Shown here one piece after another: positions 17,117-25,659 of a stretch of 64,000 nucleotides of DNA (position 1 is its first letter; the number at the start of each line of letters is the position of its first letter). The stretch covers positions 3,484,270 through 3,548,269 of the forward strand of contig NC_015666.1 in the NCBI RefSeq assembly GCF_000217715.1, read 5' to 3'. The notes beneath the pieces are model-generated. The model did not search any database. It was not told where the DNA came from and worked only from the letters and a program-made list of their open reading frames with translations. The DNA comes from Halopiger xanaduensis SH-6. Its GTDB lineage: Archaea > Halobacteriota > Halobacteria > Halobacteriales > Natrialbaceae. The position numbers were made by a program, and so were the translations under genes.

Positions 17117-18688
17117 ATGAGTGACACGAACGACGGCCCGCCGAGCGGCGATCCGCCGGAGACGCTCGCGGAGGGCCCGAGCGACGACGAACCGCGGATA
17201 ACGTTCTACGGCGGCCGCGGGATGAGCGCGTTACCGATCGGAATTTTCATCGTGTGGGCGATCACCCAGACCGCCCTCTGGCGAATCTCGGATACGGGCG
17301 GGTTGATCGTCGGCATCCTGGTCGGACTCATCGTCGGGATGTTCTTCGTTCGCGGCGACTGGAAGACCTACGCGAACACCATCTTCGAGGGGATGACCCA
17401 ACCGGTCGCGGTGACGGCCATCGTCGCGTGGATCTGGGCCGGCATGTTCGCGCAGTTGCTCCAGGACGGCGGCTTCGTCGACGGCCTCGTCTGGTTCGCC
17501 GACGTCGCCGGCGTCGGGGCGTCCCTGTTCCCCGCCATCACGTTCGTCCTCGCGGCGCTGTTTACGACCGGAATCGGAACGGGATACGGCGCGACGATCG
17601 CGTTCGTCGGCCTCTTCTTCCCCGCCGGCGTCCTACTCGGCGCGAATCCCGTCTTGCTGTTCGGGGCGATCCTCTCCGGAGCGATCTTCGGCGACAATCT
17701 CGCACCCGTCAGCGACACGACGATCGTCAGCGCGGTCACGCAGGACGCCGACATCGGCGGCGTCGTCGCCTCGCGGTTCAAGTACGTAATCATCGCCGCC
17801 GTCGTCGCGTTCGTCGGGTACATCGTCGCCGGACAGGCGATGGCCGGCCTCGAGCTCGGCGAACAGGCCAGGCAACTGCTGGCCGCCGAGAGCCGCCCGA
17901 TCGGCCTCGTCCACCTCATCTCGATGCTCGTCGTGATCGGCGCGGCGGTCGCCGGCCGCCACATCGTCGAGGCGATCTCATGGGGGATCGTCGTCGCGAT
18001 CGCGTTCAACCTCGTCTTCGGGCTGGCGAGCCTGTCGGACATCCTCCTCTTTCGGGCGCCTCCCGATGCGCCGCTGGCGGAGCCGCTCGCCGGACTGCCG
18101 ATCCTCACGGTCGTCACGGATCCGGACGCGGTCGGCGTCACCGGCAGCCTCATGAGCGGCGTGTCCGGCTTCCTCGAGCTGTCGATCCTCGTCCTCTTTA
18201 TCATCGGCGCGGCCCAGATCATGATCCGCGGCGGCGCGTTTCAGGCGATTCTCGACTGGTCGATCGAGCACCTCGCGACGAACGTCCGCAACGCCGAGTT
18301 GACGATGGTCGGCTCCGCGGCGCTGATCAACGCGATCATCACCATCAACACGGCCGCCGAGGTCGCGATCGGCCCCTACATCTCGAAGATCGGTGAACGG
18401 TTCAACCTGAACGGCTACCGCCGCGCGAACATCCTGGACGGCCAGACCGCCGCGTTGGGCTACATCTTCCCGTGGTCCGGCGGCGTGCTCGCCGGCTACA
18501 CGGAGATGCAGCTACTCCCACAACAGTACGAGTGGTTCGACCAGGGGATGCTCGTCACCCCGATCGACGTGGTGCCGTTCGTCTTCCAGGGGTGGCTGCT
18601 CGTCGCGGTGTTCATCATCGCCGCGATGACCGGCTTCGGCCGCGAGTACGTTATCGACCGCGAGAGCGAGGAGGTGGCTCGCCTATGA
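17117..18688 (+). CDS. NhaC-family Na+/H+ antiporter
   Basis: A 523-residue protein with about twelve membrane spans after an acidic 35-residue N-terminus. NhaC-family hallmarks are 'FTTGIGTGYGATIAFVGLFF', 'GAIFGDNLAPVSDTTIVSA' with the conserved Asp pair and Ser/Thr, and 'GQTAALGYIFPWSGG' near the C-terminus. NhaC proteins exchange Na+ for H+ (or related amine/carboxylate solutes), which fits life in high salt. The stop overlaps the start of the next gene (ATGA), so the two are almost certainly one transcription unit. Confidence 0.85.
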   Translation: MSDTNDGPPSGDPPETLAEGPSDDEPRITFYGGRGMSALPIGIFIVWAITQTALWRISDTGGLIVGILVGLIVGMFFVRGDWKTYANTIFEGMTQPVAVTAIVAWIWAGMFAQLLQDGGFVDGLVWFADVAGVGASLFPAITFVLAALFTTGIGTGYGATIAFVGLFFPAGVLLGANPVLLFGAILSGAIFGDNLAPVSDTTIVSAVTQDADIGGVVASRFKYVIIAAVVAFVGYIVAGQAMAGLELGEQARQLLAAESRPIGLVHLISMLVVIGAAVAGRHIVEAISWGIVVAIAFNLVFGLASLSDILLFRAPPDAPLAEPLAGLPILTVVTDPDAVGVTGSLMSGVSGFLELSILVLFIIGAAQIMIRGGAFQAILDWSIEHLATNVRNAELTMVGSAALINAIITINTAAEVAIGPYISKIGERFNLNGYRRANILDGQTAALGYIFPWSGGVLAGYTEMQLLPQQYEWFDQGMLVTPIDVVPFVFQGWLLVAVFIIAAMTGFGREYVIDRESEEVARL

Positions 18689-18957
18689 GCCTGTTCGGCA
18701 AGTACATGCGCGGCTGGACGTTCCGCAGCTCGAGTCCGTCGCTCACGGAGGGCGACGAGATCGACGTCTTCGTCGCCGAATCGAACAGCGACGAGGGCCA
18801 CGCCTACATCGGCGATACGCATCTGGTCATCGAGGGCACCGGGCCGGAGACCGTCGAGAAGCGCGTCCGCGTTCGCGTGACCGAGTTCGACGACTCGACC
18901 GCACGCGGCCGCGGCGAGTTCCTCGAGGTCGTCGGGGAGAGTTCGTACACGGAGTGA
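18685..18957 (+). CDS. Small TRAM/OB-like beta-barrel protein coupled to NhaC
   Basis: A 90-residue protein whose core 'EGDEIDVFVAESNSDEGHAY', 'HLVIEGTGPETVEKRVRVRV' and 'GRGEFLEVV' matches the strand order of TRAM-type OB folds. There is a GDE-turn, a central glycine, and an R-V-R-V-R-V-T strand. In archaea, TRAM proteins bind RNA and can act as RNA chaperones. ATG 18685 overlaps the TGA of the antiporter gene, which implies translational coupling. The fold assignment is by pattern only; it could instead be a cytosolic antiporter partner. Confidence 0.7.
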   Translation: MSLFGKYMRGWTFRSSSPSLTEGDEIDVFVAESNSDEGHAYIGDTHLVIEGTGPETVEKRVRVRVTEFDDSTARGRGEFLEVVGESSYTE

Positions 18958-19061
18958 GCGACGCGGTTCGCGACTATCTTTTCGGTCGGGTCGCGTGCGA
19001 CGGGTCGCCGTCGCCCTCGAGCGACGTACCTTTATGCGGCCCGCGCGGCCACTCCCAGCGT

Positions 19062-20141
19062 ATGACAGGCGACGGGGACAGCGATGGCGACGGCGGTCGC
19101 CACCGCCAGAGCCGGCTGTTCACGGACGATAACGGCGAGTTCGACGCCGAGCGCGCCCGCGACGAGTCCCTCCCCGTGGAGGACGGCGAACTCGTCGATA
19201 CCGACGAGTTGGCGGACCACCAGCGCTACGTCGAGGGACGGGGCATCTACGACGAGCGCAACCGGGTCAACGATCTCACCGGCAAGGAGTGGAAGTACGC
19301 GACCAAGTCGGTGATCGCCGAGGGCTACCCGCCCGACGTCCAGCACGACCTGCGCAGCGAGCACGGCGGGCAGAAACCCCCGCGACTCTGCGCGGCGTTG
19401 ATCGGTCGGTTCAGCAAGGCCGGCGACACCGTGCTGGACCCCTTCGCGGGCGTCGGCGGCACGCTGCTGGGCGCGAGTTTCTGCGAACACGAGGGAACCG
19501 GGCTCCGGGAGGCGATCGGCTTCGAGCGCACCGAGCGCTGGGTCGAGATCTACGAAGAGGTCCTCGAGCGCGAAAACGAGGAACGGCGCGACCGGGGCGA
19601 GCCGCCCCTCGAGCCCCAGGACATGCGCCGCGGCGACTGCGCCGACCTGATCGAGGACGTGCCCGACGACTCGGTCGATCTCCTGCTGACCGACGTCCCC
19701 TACTGGCACATGGACGAACTCGAGCAGACGCGCAACGAGCGGGCGATCCGCGAGAGCAAGCTGGGGTCGTTCGACGGCGGTGGCGACGGCGATGAAGCCG
19801 CTGGCGACGACGACCCGGATGGCGGTGCGGACGGCGACGCCACGCAGACCAAAGACGAGTGGCTCGCCGACATGGCCGCCAAGTTCGACCGCTTCGCCGA
19901 CGCCGTCGACCCCGAGGGTCACGTCGTCGTCTTCATCGGGGACATGTACCGCGACCAATCCTACGAGTTCCTCTCGGCCGACCTCGCGCGGGCCCTCGAG
20001 TCGTCGGCGCCGCTGACGCTCGCGGCGAACCTGATCTGGTACGATCCGACGAAGGACCTGCACGTCTACGGCTACCCGTTCTCGTTCGTCCCGTCGATGG
20101 TCCACCAGAACGTCCTCGTCTTCCGCGTCGACGACGAGTAG
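19062..20141 (+). CDS. DNA methyltransferase-like protein (N4/N6 amino type)
   Basis: A 359-residue protein with an AdoMet-binding motif 'LDPFAGVGGTLLGA' (about 125-138) followed by the catalytic motif IV variant 'LLTDVPYWHMDE' (about 209-220). The order I then IV fits alpha or gamma amino-methyltransferases. An acidic Gly/Asp-rich loop (about 240-265) lies after motif IV. The C-terminal 'NLIWYDPTKDLHVYGYPFSF' resembles motifs VII-VIII. No restriction endonuclease is adjacent, so it is an orphan; an RNA substrate cannot be excluded. The TATA 'CCTTTATG' sits about 29 bases before ATG 19062. Confidence 0.78.
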   Translation: MTGDGDSDGDGGRHRQSRLFTDDNGEFDAERARDESLPVEDGELVDTDELADHQRYVEGRGIYDERNRVNDLTGKEWKYATKSVIAEGYPPDVQHDLRSEHGGQKPPRLCAALIGRFSKAGDTVLDPFAGVGGTLLGASFCEHEGTGLREAIGFERTERWVEIYEEVLERENEERRDRGEPPLEPQDMRRGDCADLIEDVPDDSVDLLLTDVPYWHMDELEQTRNERAIRESKLGSFDGGGDGDEAAGDDDPDGGADGDATQTKDEWLADMAAKFDRFADAVDPEGHVVVFIGDMYRDQSYEFLSADLARALESSAPLTLAANLIWYDPTKDLHVYGYPFSFVPSMVHQNVLVFRVDDE

Positions 20142-20199
20142 CGCGGCGCTGACGGCGGTTTCGAACCGCTCGTCCGACGTTCGTCACACCGTCTGACTT

Positions 20200-20221
20200 C
20201 CGTCAGTCGGTCGTCTGACGG
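20200..20221 (+). terminator. Hairpin plus T-run after the methyltransferase gene
   Basis: CCGTCAG pairs with CTGACGG (7 bp, 8-nt loop) and is followed at once by ATTTTAT. It lies 60 bases past the stop at 20141. An overlapping smaller hairpin (CTGAC/GTCAG) precedes it. Confidence 0.45.
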
Positions 20222-20429
20222 GATTTTATGCCCGGTGCCGACCACGCTACGCATGGCGCGCGACAGTCGGAGTTCAACTCCACCCCCATCCCTCACTCAC
20301 ACTCACGCACTCACCCACCCCCACACTCCGAGCGCGCCTCGAGACATCCTGCTCCCTTTCCCGTTTTCCCGTTGCTCCTCAGCGATGCGTCGACGGTCGC
20401 CGGTCACCGACGGCGACCGCACCGACAGG

Positions 20430-21089
20430 TCAGGCGCTCGCCGCCAGCGCCGACCGGACCTCCTCGGCGTGATCCGTCTCGACGATCAGCGCCACTTCGT
20501 CGCCCGCCTCGAGTTCGGTCCCCGGCAGCGGAATCGTCAGCGACTCGCGCTCGCGACCGTGGGCGTAGATGCGGGCCGATGCGGGCAGATCGAGTTCGCT
20601 CATCCGCTTGCCGACGGCCGGCGAGTCCGCGCCGATCTCGAGGACGGTCAACTGCAGGTTCGTCGCGAGGTCGGCGACGACGTTGAAGTCACCCCCGAGC
20701 ATGGCAGTTTTGGCGCCCGCCGCGCCCAGCCGTTCCGGGTAGATGATTTCGTCGACGTCCTCAGCGTACTTCTCGTAGATGTCCTCGCGGTAGTCCTCGT
20801 CGATCCGCAGCACCGTCCGACAGCCGTGGTGTTTCCCGACCATGCAGGCCGCGAAGTTGACGTTGAGATCCGGCGTGAACGCGCCGATGGCGTCGGCCTC
20901 GTCGATGCCGGCCTCGAGCAGGGTCTCCTCGTCCGCGCCGTCGCCGAGAACCGTCTCGAACCCGTCCTCGGCGGCGCGGTCGGTTCGATCGACATCGTTG
21001 TCGACGACGACGAGGTCGTGGCCCTCCTCGGCCAGAATGGTCGCCGTTCGAGAGCCGACCCGTCCGTATCCCACGATGACAAACCTCAT
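20430..21089 (-). CDS. trkA: TrkA-type K+ uptake regulator (RCK_N + RCK_C)
   Basis: A 219-residue cytosolic protein. The N-terminal RCK/TrkA-N Rossmann motif 'VIVGYGRVGSRTATILAEEG' (3-22) with 'VVVDND' binds NAD(H) or nucleotide. The C-terminal TrkA-C domain (about 140-215) includes 'LEIGADSPAVGKRMSELDLP' and 'LEAGDEVALIVE'. It should regulate a Trk-type K+ channel subunit, vital for the K+-based osmotic balance of haloarchaea, but no trkH is in the window. ATG 21089 opens directly onto the first beta strand. It is divergent from the purine permease. Confidence 0.88.
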   Translation of the reverse strand: MRFVIVGYGRVGSRTATILAEEGHDLVVVDNDVDRTDRAAEDGFETVLGDGADEETLLEAGIDEADAIGAFTPDLNVNFAACMVGKHHGCRTVLRIDEDYREDIYEKYAEDVDEIIYPERLGAAGAKTAMLGGDFNVVADLATNLQLTVLEIGADSPAVGKRMSELDLPASARIYAHGRERESLTIPLPGTELEAGDEVALIVETDHAEEVRSALAASA

Positions 21090-21234
21090 GGTATCACAGT
21101 ACGCGTTCCGGCGTGAAATACGTTCGTCCGGTCGGCGCGGTCGCCGCTCCGTCGTCATCGCCGGATTCGGACGGGAGACGCCGCCGAGTGACTCCGAGAT
21201 GCGCTCGTTCGGATTCTTGACATTCCTGGCGAGT

Positions 21235-21250
21235 ATGCACGAATTTGCAT
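21235..21250. promoter_or_regulatory. Inverted repeat ATGCA-N6-TGCAT upstream of the purine permease
   Basis: ATGCACGAATTTGCAT has perfect 5-bp arms. It ends about 28 bases before the 'CCTTTAACTA' TATA element (centred near 21282) that should drive the AzgA-type gene. Its place just upstream of the promoter fits a regulator site. The gap is shared with the divergent trkA. Confidence 0.4.
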
Positions 21251-21315
21251 TATTTTGGCGTCGGCGCGGACAAGAACCTTTAACTAAGCCGTCTTTCTAT
21301 GCTCGAGCATCCAAT

Positions 21316-22710
21316 ATGGGGGCTATCGAACGGTACTTCGGCTTCGACGAGCACGATACCGACCTCGAGACCGAACTGATCGCCGGGCTAACGACGTTCC
21401 TGGCGATGTCGTACATCATCGTGGTCAATCCGATCATCCTCGGCGAGGCGATCACGCTCGAGGGGTACGGACCGGGCGAAGTCCGGCAGATGATCACCGT
21501 CGCGACGATCCTCGCGTCGGTGGTCGCCATTTTCGTGATGGCGTTCTACGCGAACAGGCCGTTCGGCCTCGCGCCCGGGATGGGGCTGAACGCCTTCTTC
21601 GCCTACTCGGTCGTCCTCGGACTCGGCGTGCCGTGGCAGGTGGCGCTCGCGGCGGTGTTCGTCGAGGGGATCATCTTCATCCTGCTGACCGCGGTCGGCG
21701 CTCGCCGCTACATCATCGAGCTCTTCCCCGAACCCGTCAAGTTCGCCGTCGGGGCCGGGATCGGCGTCTACCTCCTCTTCCTGGGGCTGCAGGAGATGCA
21801 GATCGTCGTCGCGGACCCCGAGACCCTCGTGACGATGGGGAACGTCGCGACGAGCGCCGTCGCGGCGCTCTCGGTCGCCGGCCTCGCGCTGATGCTCGTC
21901 CTGCACGCTCGCGGCGTTCGCGGCGCGATCGTCATCGGTATCCTGGCCACCGCCGTCGCCGGCTGGGTGTTGACCGCCCTCGGCGTCGTCTCCCCCGGAA
22001 CGCTGACCCCGCAGGGGAGCATCGTCACGAGCGTCCAGTACGACTTCACGCCGCTGGTCGCCGGCTTCGTCGACGGACTCGGCATGATCGCCGAGGATCC
22101 GCTGGTGTTCGTGCTCGTGGTCTTCACGTTCTTCTTCGTCGACTTCTTCGACACCGCGGGGACGCTCATCGGCGTCTCCCAGATCGGCGGCTTCCTCGAC
22201 GAGAACGGCGACCTCCCCGAGATCGAGAAGCCGCTGATGGCCGACGCGGTCGGGACGACCGTCGGCGCGATGATCGGCACCTCGACGGTGACGACCTACA
22301 TCGAATCCTCGACCGGCGTCGAGGAGGGCGGTCGGACCGGCTTCACCGCGCTCGTCGTCGGCATCCTCTTCCTGCTGTCCCTGGTGATCGTTCCGGTTAT
22401 CACCGCCATCCCGCAGTACGCGACCTACATCGCGCTGGTCGTCGTCGGGATCATCATGCTCCAGGGCGTCGCCGACATCGACTGGCAGGATCCGGCCTGG
22501 GCGATCGCCGGCGGGCTGACGATCACCGTCATGCCGCTGACCGCCTCGATCTCGAACGGGCTCGCGGCGGGCATCATGAGCTACCCGGTCGTCAAGGCCG
22601 CCATGGGCGAGGGTGACGACGTCTCGCTGGGCCAGTGGACCCTCGCCGTCGCCTTCGTCCTCTACTTCGCGACGTACTTCGCGGTCCAGGCCGGCATGAT
22701 CTCCTTCTGA
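21316..22710 (+). CDS. NCS2-family (AzgA-like) purine permease
   Basis: A 464-residue protein with about twelve to fourteen membrane spans. AzgA/GhxP signatures are 'TELIAGLTTFLAMSYIIVVNP' at the N-terminus, 'PGMGLNAFFAYSVV' (span 3), 'FFFVDFFDTAGTLIGVSQ' with the conserved Asp/Glu-type residues, and 'GTSTVTTYIESSTGVEEGGRTG'. Family members take up hypoxanthine, guanine or adenine by proton symport. It complements the de novo pathway gene purF at 3-4.5 kb. ATG 21316 follows a TATA box at about -34, giving a very short leader. Confidence 0.88.
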   Translation: MGAIERYFGFDEHDTDLETELIAGLTTFLAMSYIIVVNPIILGEAITLEGYGPGEVRQMITVATILASVVAIFVMAFYANRPFGLAPGMGLNAFFAYSVVLGLGVPWQVALAAVFVEGIIFILLTAVGARRYIIELFPEPVKFAVGAGIGVYLLFLGLQEMQIVVADPETLVTMGNVATSAVAALSVAGLALMLVLHARGVRGAIVIGILATAVAGWVLTALGVVSPGTLTPQGSIVTSVQYDFTPLVAGFVDGLGMIAEDPLVFVLVVFTFFFVDFFDTAGTLIGVSQIGGFLDENGDLPEIEKPLMADAVGTTVGAMIGTSTVTTYIESSTGVEEGGRTGFTALVVGILFLLSLVIVPVITAIPQYATYIALVVVGIIMLQGVADIDWQDPAWAIAGGLTITVMPLTASISNGLAAGIMSYPVVKAAMGEGDDVSLGQWTLAVAFVLYFATYFAVQAGMISF

Positions 22711-22723
22711 GGGCCCGTCCCTC

Positions 22724-22743
22724 GCCGGACCTTCCCGTCCGGC
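22724..22743 (+). terminator. GC hairpin after the purine permease gene
   Basis: GCCGGAC/GTCCGGC with a 6-nt CTTCCC loop, 13 bases past the stop at 22710. No clear T-run follows, so a terminator role is uncertain. Confidence 0.35.
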
Positions 22744-22818
22744 CGTAACCGCAATCGAACACCGGCAACCGCTCGGCCGACCGGTGGGCTGATACGTCTT
22801 CCGTAGCTACACGCGGGT

Positions 22819-23064
22819 ATGGCCGACATCACGCTGTACGAACTCCCCGGCTGTCCCTACTGCGCGAAGGTCCGCTCGAAACTCGACGAACTCGACCTCG
22901 AGTACGACGTGACCGAGGTTCCCCGGTCCCACGAGGACCGAACCGAAGTCGAACGGGTCAGCGGCCAGACCGGCGTGCCCGTCATCACCGACGAGGCCAA
23001 CGGCGTCGAAGGGATGAACGAAAGCGACGACATCGTCGAGTACCTCGAAGAGACGTACGCGTAA
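22819..23064 (+). CDS. Glutaredoxin-like protein
   Basis: An 81-residue thioredoxin-fold protein with the dithiol motif CPYC (C12, C15), the cis-Pro motif 'TGVPVITD' and the terminal helix 'SDDIVEYLEETYA'. It probably reduces disulfides using the haloarchaeal low-molecular-weight thiol or thioredoxin reductase. ATG 22819 immediately precedes the first strand. It is a single gene followed by a terminator-like hairpin. Confidence 0.9.
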   Translation: MADITLYELPGCPYCAKVRSKLDELDLEYDVTEVPRSHEDRTEVERVSGQTGVPVITDEANGVEGMNESDDIVEYLEETYA

Positions 23065-23103
23065 CCGCGAGCGCCCCGAATCGCGGCTCGGCTCTCGTTT
23101 TTC
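23065..23103 (+). terminator. Hairpin and T-run after the glutaredoxin gene
   Basis: CCGCGA (23065-23070) pairs with TCGCGG (23081-23086), and TTTTTCC follows at 23098. It starts directly after the stop codon. Confidence 0.45.
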
Positions 23104-23260
23104 CATCTTCGACCGCTGACCGTCTCGAGTAGCAGTACTGACCGCCGGCGGCGCATCGGCGCTCGAGCGGAGTAGTGTCTTACGTTACCAATGCGGCCGC
23201 TACCCGGCAGCCCGCTACCGGTTTCGGAACCCTTGAGACGAGGTATTAGAAATACTGACC

Positions 23261-24424
23261 GTGACTCGCGCACGGCTCTTCGCATCCCTCTGCGGACTCG
23301 TCTTCTTCATCAACCTCGCCAGGGTGGTCTTCGCGCCGCTTTTGGACGTCTTCATCGGGGAGTTCGCGATCGGCGAGGCGACTGCGGGACTCATCGTGAC
23401 GCTCGCGTGGCTCGGGAGCGCCTCGCTCCGGCTGCCGACGGGCTGGCTGCTGACGCGGCTGCCGCGCCACCAGGTCGTGCTCGGCTCCGGTACGTTTCTC
23501 GCGGTCTCGTCTGGTATCGCCGCCAGCGCAACGACAGTCCCGCACCTGATGGCCGGCGCGTTCCTCATGGGCGTCGCGTCCGGCGTCTACTTCGTCTCGG
23601 CGAACCCGCTGCTGAGCGAACTGTTCCCGTCGCGGGTCGGCCGCGTCGTGGGGATCCACGGCGCGGCCAGCCAGATCGCTGCGGTGATCGCCGCCCCGTT
23701 CGTCGCGCTCACGCTGTTCGTCTCCTGGCGGCTCTCGCTGTGGGCGATCGCCGTCGGCACGGCGCTGATAACGCTCTACACCTGGATCGCCGCGAAAAAC
23801 ACCGACCTCCCGACGGCGGGACAGGCCGATCGGGACTTCGTCGCCGGCGCGCTCTCGGAGTGGCGCCTCATCCTCACGTCGCTCGCGATCGTCGGCGCGC
23901 CCGTCTTCGTCTGGCAGGGCGTGTTCAACTTCTACGAGCTGTACATGCAGTCGAAGGGGCTCTCCGACGGAATGGCGGGGCTCCTGCTGACGGTCGTCTT
24001 CGCCGCCGGCGTACCCGCGTTCTACTTCAGCGGCGATCTGGCCGACCGGTTCCCGCACGTTCCCTACCTGCTCGGCGTCGTCGGCGCCTTCGCCGCGAGC
24101 CTGTTCGCGCTGACCCTGGTCGAGGGACTGCTCGCACTGGTCGTCCTCACCGCCGTCGTCGGCTTCATCATCCACGCCCTGTTTCCAGCGACGGATACGT
24201 TCCTGCTCGAGACGCTCCCGGACTCGACGCGGGGCAGCGCCTACGCGGTGTTCAGTTCCGTCTGGATGCTCTCCCAGTCGCTCGGCTCGTCCGCGCTGGG
24301 CGTCCTGCTGGAGCGCGGCTACGGCTACGACGCGGTGTTCGGCAGCGCCGCGCTCTGTCTCGTGGCGCTGGTCGTCGTCCTCGTCGGCCTCGAGCGAACC
24401 GGGCGGCTTCCGGGGACGGCCTGA
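23261..24424 (+). CDS. Major facilitator superfamily transporter
   Basis: A 387-residue, twelve-span protein. The first half shows the MFS pattern with an early 'NLARVVFAPLLDVF' span. The loop 2-3 motif A is variant ('LRLPTGWLLTRLPRHQVVL'), and span 5 holds 'GAASQIAAVIAAPFV'. The second half repeats the layout ('GDLADRFPHVPYLLGVVGA' is the counterpart of motif A). The substrate cannot be inferred. The start is GTG 23261; no upstream Met exists, and the first membrane span begins about ten residues in. Confidence 0.82.
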   Translation: MTRARLFASLCGLVFFINLARVVFAPLLDVFIGEFAIGEATAGLIVTLAWLGSASLRLPTGWLLTRLPRHQVVLGSGTFLAVSSGIAASATTVPHLMAGAFLMGVASGVYFVSANPLLSELFPSRVGRVVGIHGAASQIAAVIAAPFVALTLFVSWRLSLWAIAVGTALITLYTWIAAKNTDLPTAGQADRDFVAGALSEWRLILTSLAIVGAPVFVWQGVFNFYELYMQSKGLSDGMAGLLLTVVFAAGVPAFYFSGDLADRFPHVPYLLGVVGAFAASLFALTLVEGLLALVVLTAVVGFIIHALFPATDTFLLETLPDSTRGSAYAVFSSVWMLSQSLGSSALGVLLERGYGYDAVFGSAALCLVALVVVLVGLERTGRLPGTA

Positions 24425-24479
24425 CGGCGTACCGACTCGAGGGGCGTCTCAAAATCGAAGCGTTCGGCGCGACGCGGGC

Positions 24480-25451
24480 TTAGGCCGCTTCCTCGTGTTC
24501 CGAGCGCTCGCGGATGACCTTCCGTAGCTCAGCGGCGTTGCGGAGATCGTCGAGTTCCTCGCGCTCGACGAGGGCGGTGCCGTCGACGGACTCCCGTTTC
24601 GCGCGGTCGACGACGTAAACCGACTGCGTGTGGGTGACGTGGCCGATCGAGCTCATGATGCGCGCGCGCTTCTCGGCGGCCTTGGTGAACTCGGAGTGGC
24701 CGGTGAGAACGACGTCCTCGTCGGCGTCGTCCTCGTCGCGGCTGACGGCCTTGAACGGCGAGCGCAGCGTCGGGTGAACCTCGTAGCCGGCCCGCGTGAG
24801 CACCGCGACGACGCGTTCGTCGTCGGGATCCGCCTCGGGGTCGTCCGGTGTCGACTCGGTCTCGTGAACCTCGTCGGCGCCGTCGAGGACGTTGACCGGG
24901 CTGGTCAGCGGCGCGTCGAAGAGGTCCTGGAGTTCCATGGCGACCTCGACGGAGGCGTTCATCCCGTCCTCGTACTTCGAGACGGTGCGCCGGGAGACGC
25001 CGAGTTCGTTCGCCAGCCGGCCGAGGCTCCAGTCGCGGTCCTCGCGTTCGTCGGCTAACAGGTCGCCGTCGATGTTCACGTAGAGGCCGCCGGGTGCGGC
25101 GTAGATCAGCGGCGGCACGTCCTCGATGAACAGGTTGTACGCGGTGTCGGGACTCAGCACGGGCACGCCGTGGCGGAAGTAGACGACGTCCGGTTTGAGA
25201 TCCTCGTCGCGACTGCGCAGGCCGATCACCATCGGCGTCGCCTCGAGGTAGGTGCCGAGGCGGCGCATCTCGTGACCGGTTTCCTCGTTGAACGCGTCGA
25301 TGTTGCCGAGGATCTTCACGAGAATGAGGTCCTCGCCGCGACGCGCAGCGACGTCGAAGCTCTTCGGGCGGATCGCACACCGGTCGCTTACCACGAATCC
25401 CGCGTCCTCTAACATCGCGGTAACGTTGCCGACCAGTGCGGAGCGGGACAT
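24480..25451 (-). CDS. HTH-type transcriptional regulator (UPF0095/COG1395-like)
   Basis: A 323-residue protein. The N-terminal domain (1-125) resembles an endonuclease-like fold found in archaeal COG1395 proteins ('[20 protein letters not shown]'). It is followed by a Cro/C1 helix-turn-helix (about 140-170, '[20 protein letters not shown]') and a C-terminal domain ('[18 protein letters not shown]') that looks like a second copy of the first. Archaeal relatives are annotated as putative regulators; targets are unknown. A TATA box (TTATACAAG, 25471-25480) sits 25 bases before ATG 25451, so the gene is leaderless. Confidence 0.82.
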   Translation of the reverse strand: MSRSALVGNVTAMLEDAGFVVSDRCAIRPKSFDVAARRGEDLILVKILGNIDAFNEETGHEMRRLGTYLEATPMVIGLRSRDEDLKPDVVYFRHGVPVLSPDTAYNLFIEDVPPLIYAAPGGLYVNIDGDLLADEREDRDWSLGRLANELGVSRRTVSKYEDGMNASVEVAMELQDLFDAPLTSPVNVLDGADEVHETESTPDDPEADPDDERVVAVLTRAGYEVHPTLRSPFKAVSRDEDDADEDVVLTGHSEFTKAAEKRARIMSSIGHVTHTQSVYVVDRAKRESVDGTALVEREELDDLRNAAELRKVIRERSEHEEAA

Positions 25452-25470
25452 AGGGATATGTAAGCAATTC

Positions 25471-25480
25471 CTTGTATAAG
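25471..25480 (-). promoter_or_regulatory. TATA box of the COG1395-type regulator
   Basis: CTTATACAAG on the minus strand, about 25 bases before ATG 25451. Confidence 0.55.
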
Positions 25481-25533
25481 AGCGTTTCCCCCATGTCCGC
25501 CCGCCGTGTAGCGATTCGAATCTGTACCGGCAG

Positions 25534-25592
25534 TATACTTATATATCGGTTGGGGTCGTCGGGCCGCCCTCGGGCGGGTTTATAGGATCGGC
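25534..25592 (+). promoter_or_regulatory. Two TATA-like boxes separated by a GC hairpin upstream of tiaS
   Basis: TATACTTATATATCG (about 25532-25546) and GTTTATAGG (about 25578-25586) flank a perfect CCGCCC-tc-GGGCGG inverted repeat (25564-25577). Either box could serve a plus-strand transcript leading to tiaS at 25660, with a leader of about 50-85 bases. Confidence 0.35.
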
Positions 25593-25659
25593 CCGACCCG
25601 TTCGCGGCGCCTGAAGCGTCCCGAAAGGGGTTACTCCGCGCCCCCGTTACGGTCGGCCG

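Noticed and set aside
20297-20345. CACTCACAC-type low-complexity stretch
   Set aside because: It is simple pyrimidine-rich sequence without unit regularity, so not counted as a CRISPR or tandem repeat array.
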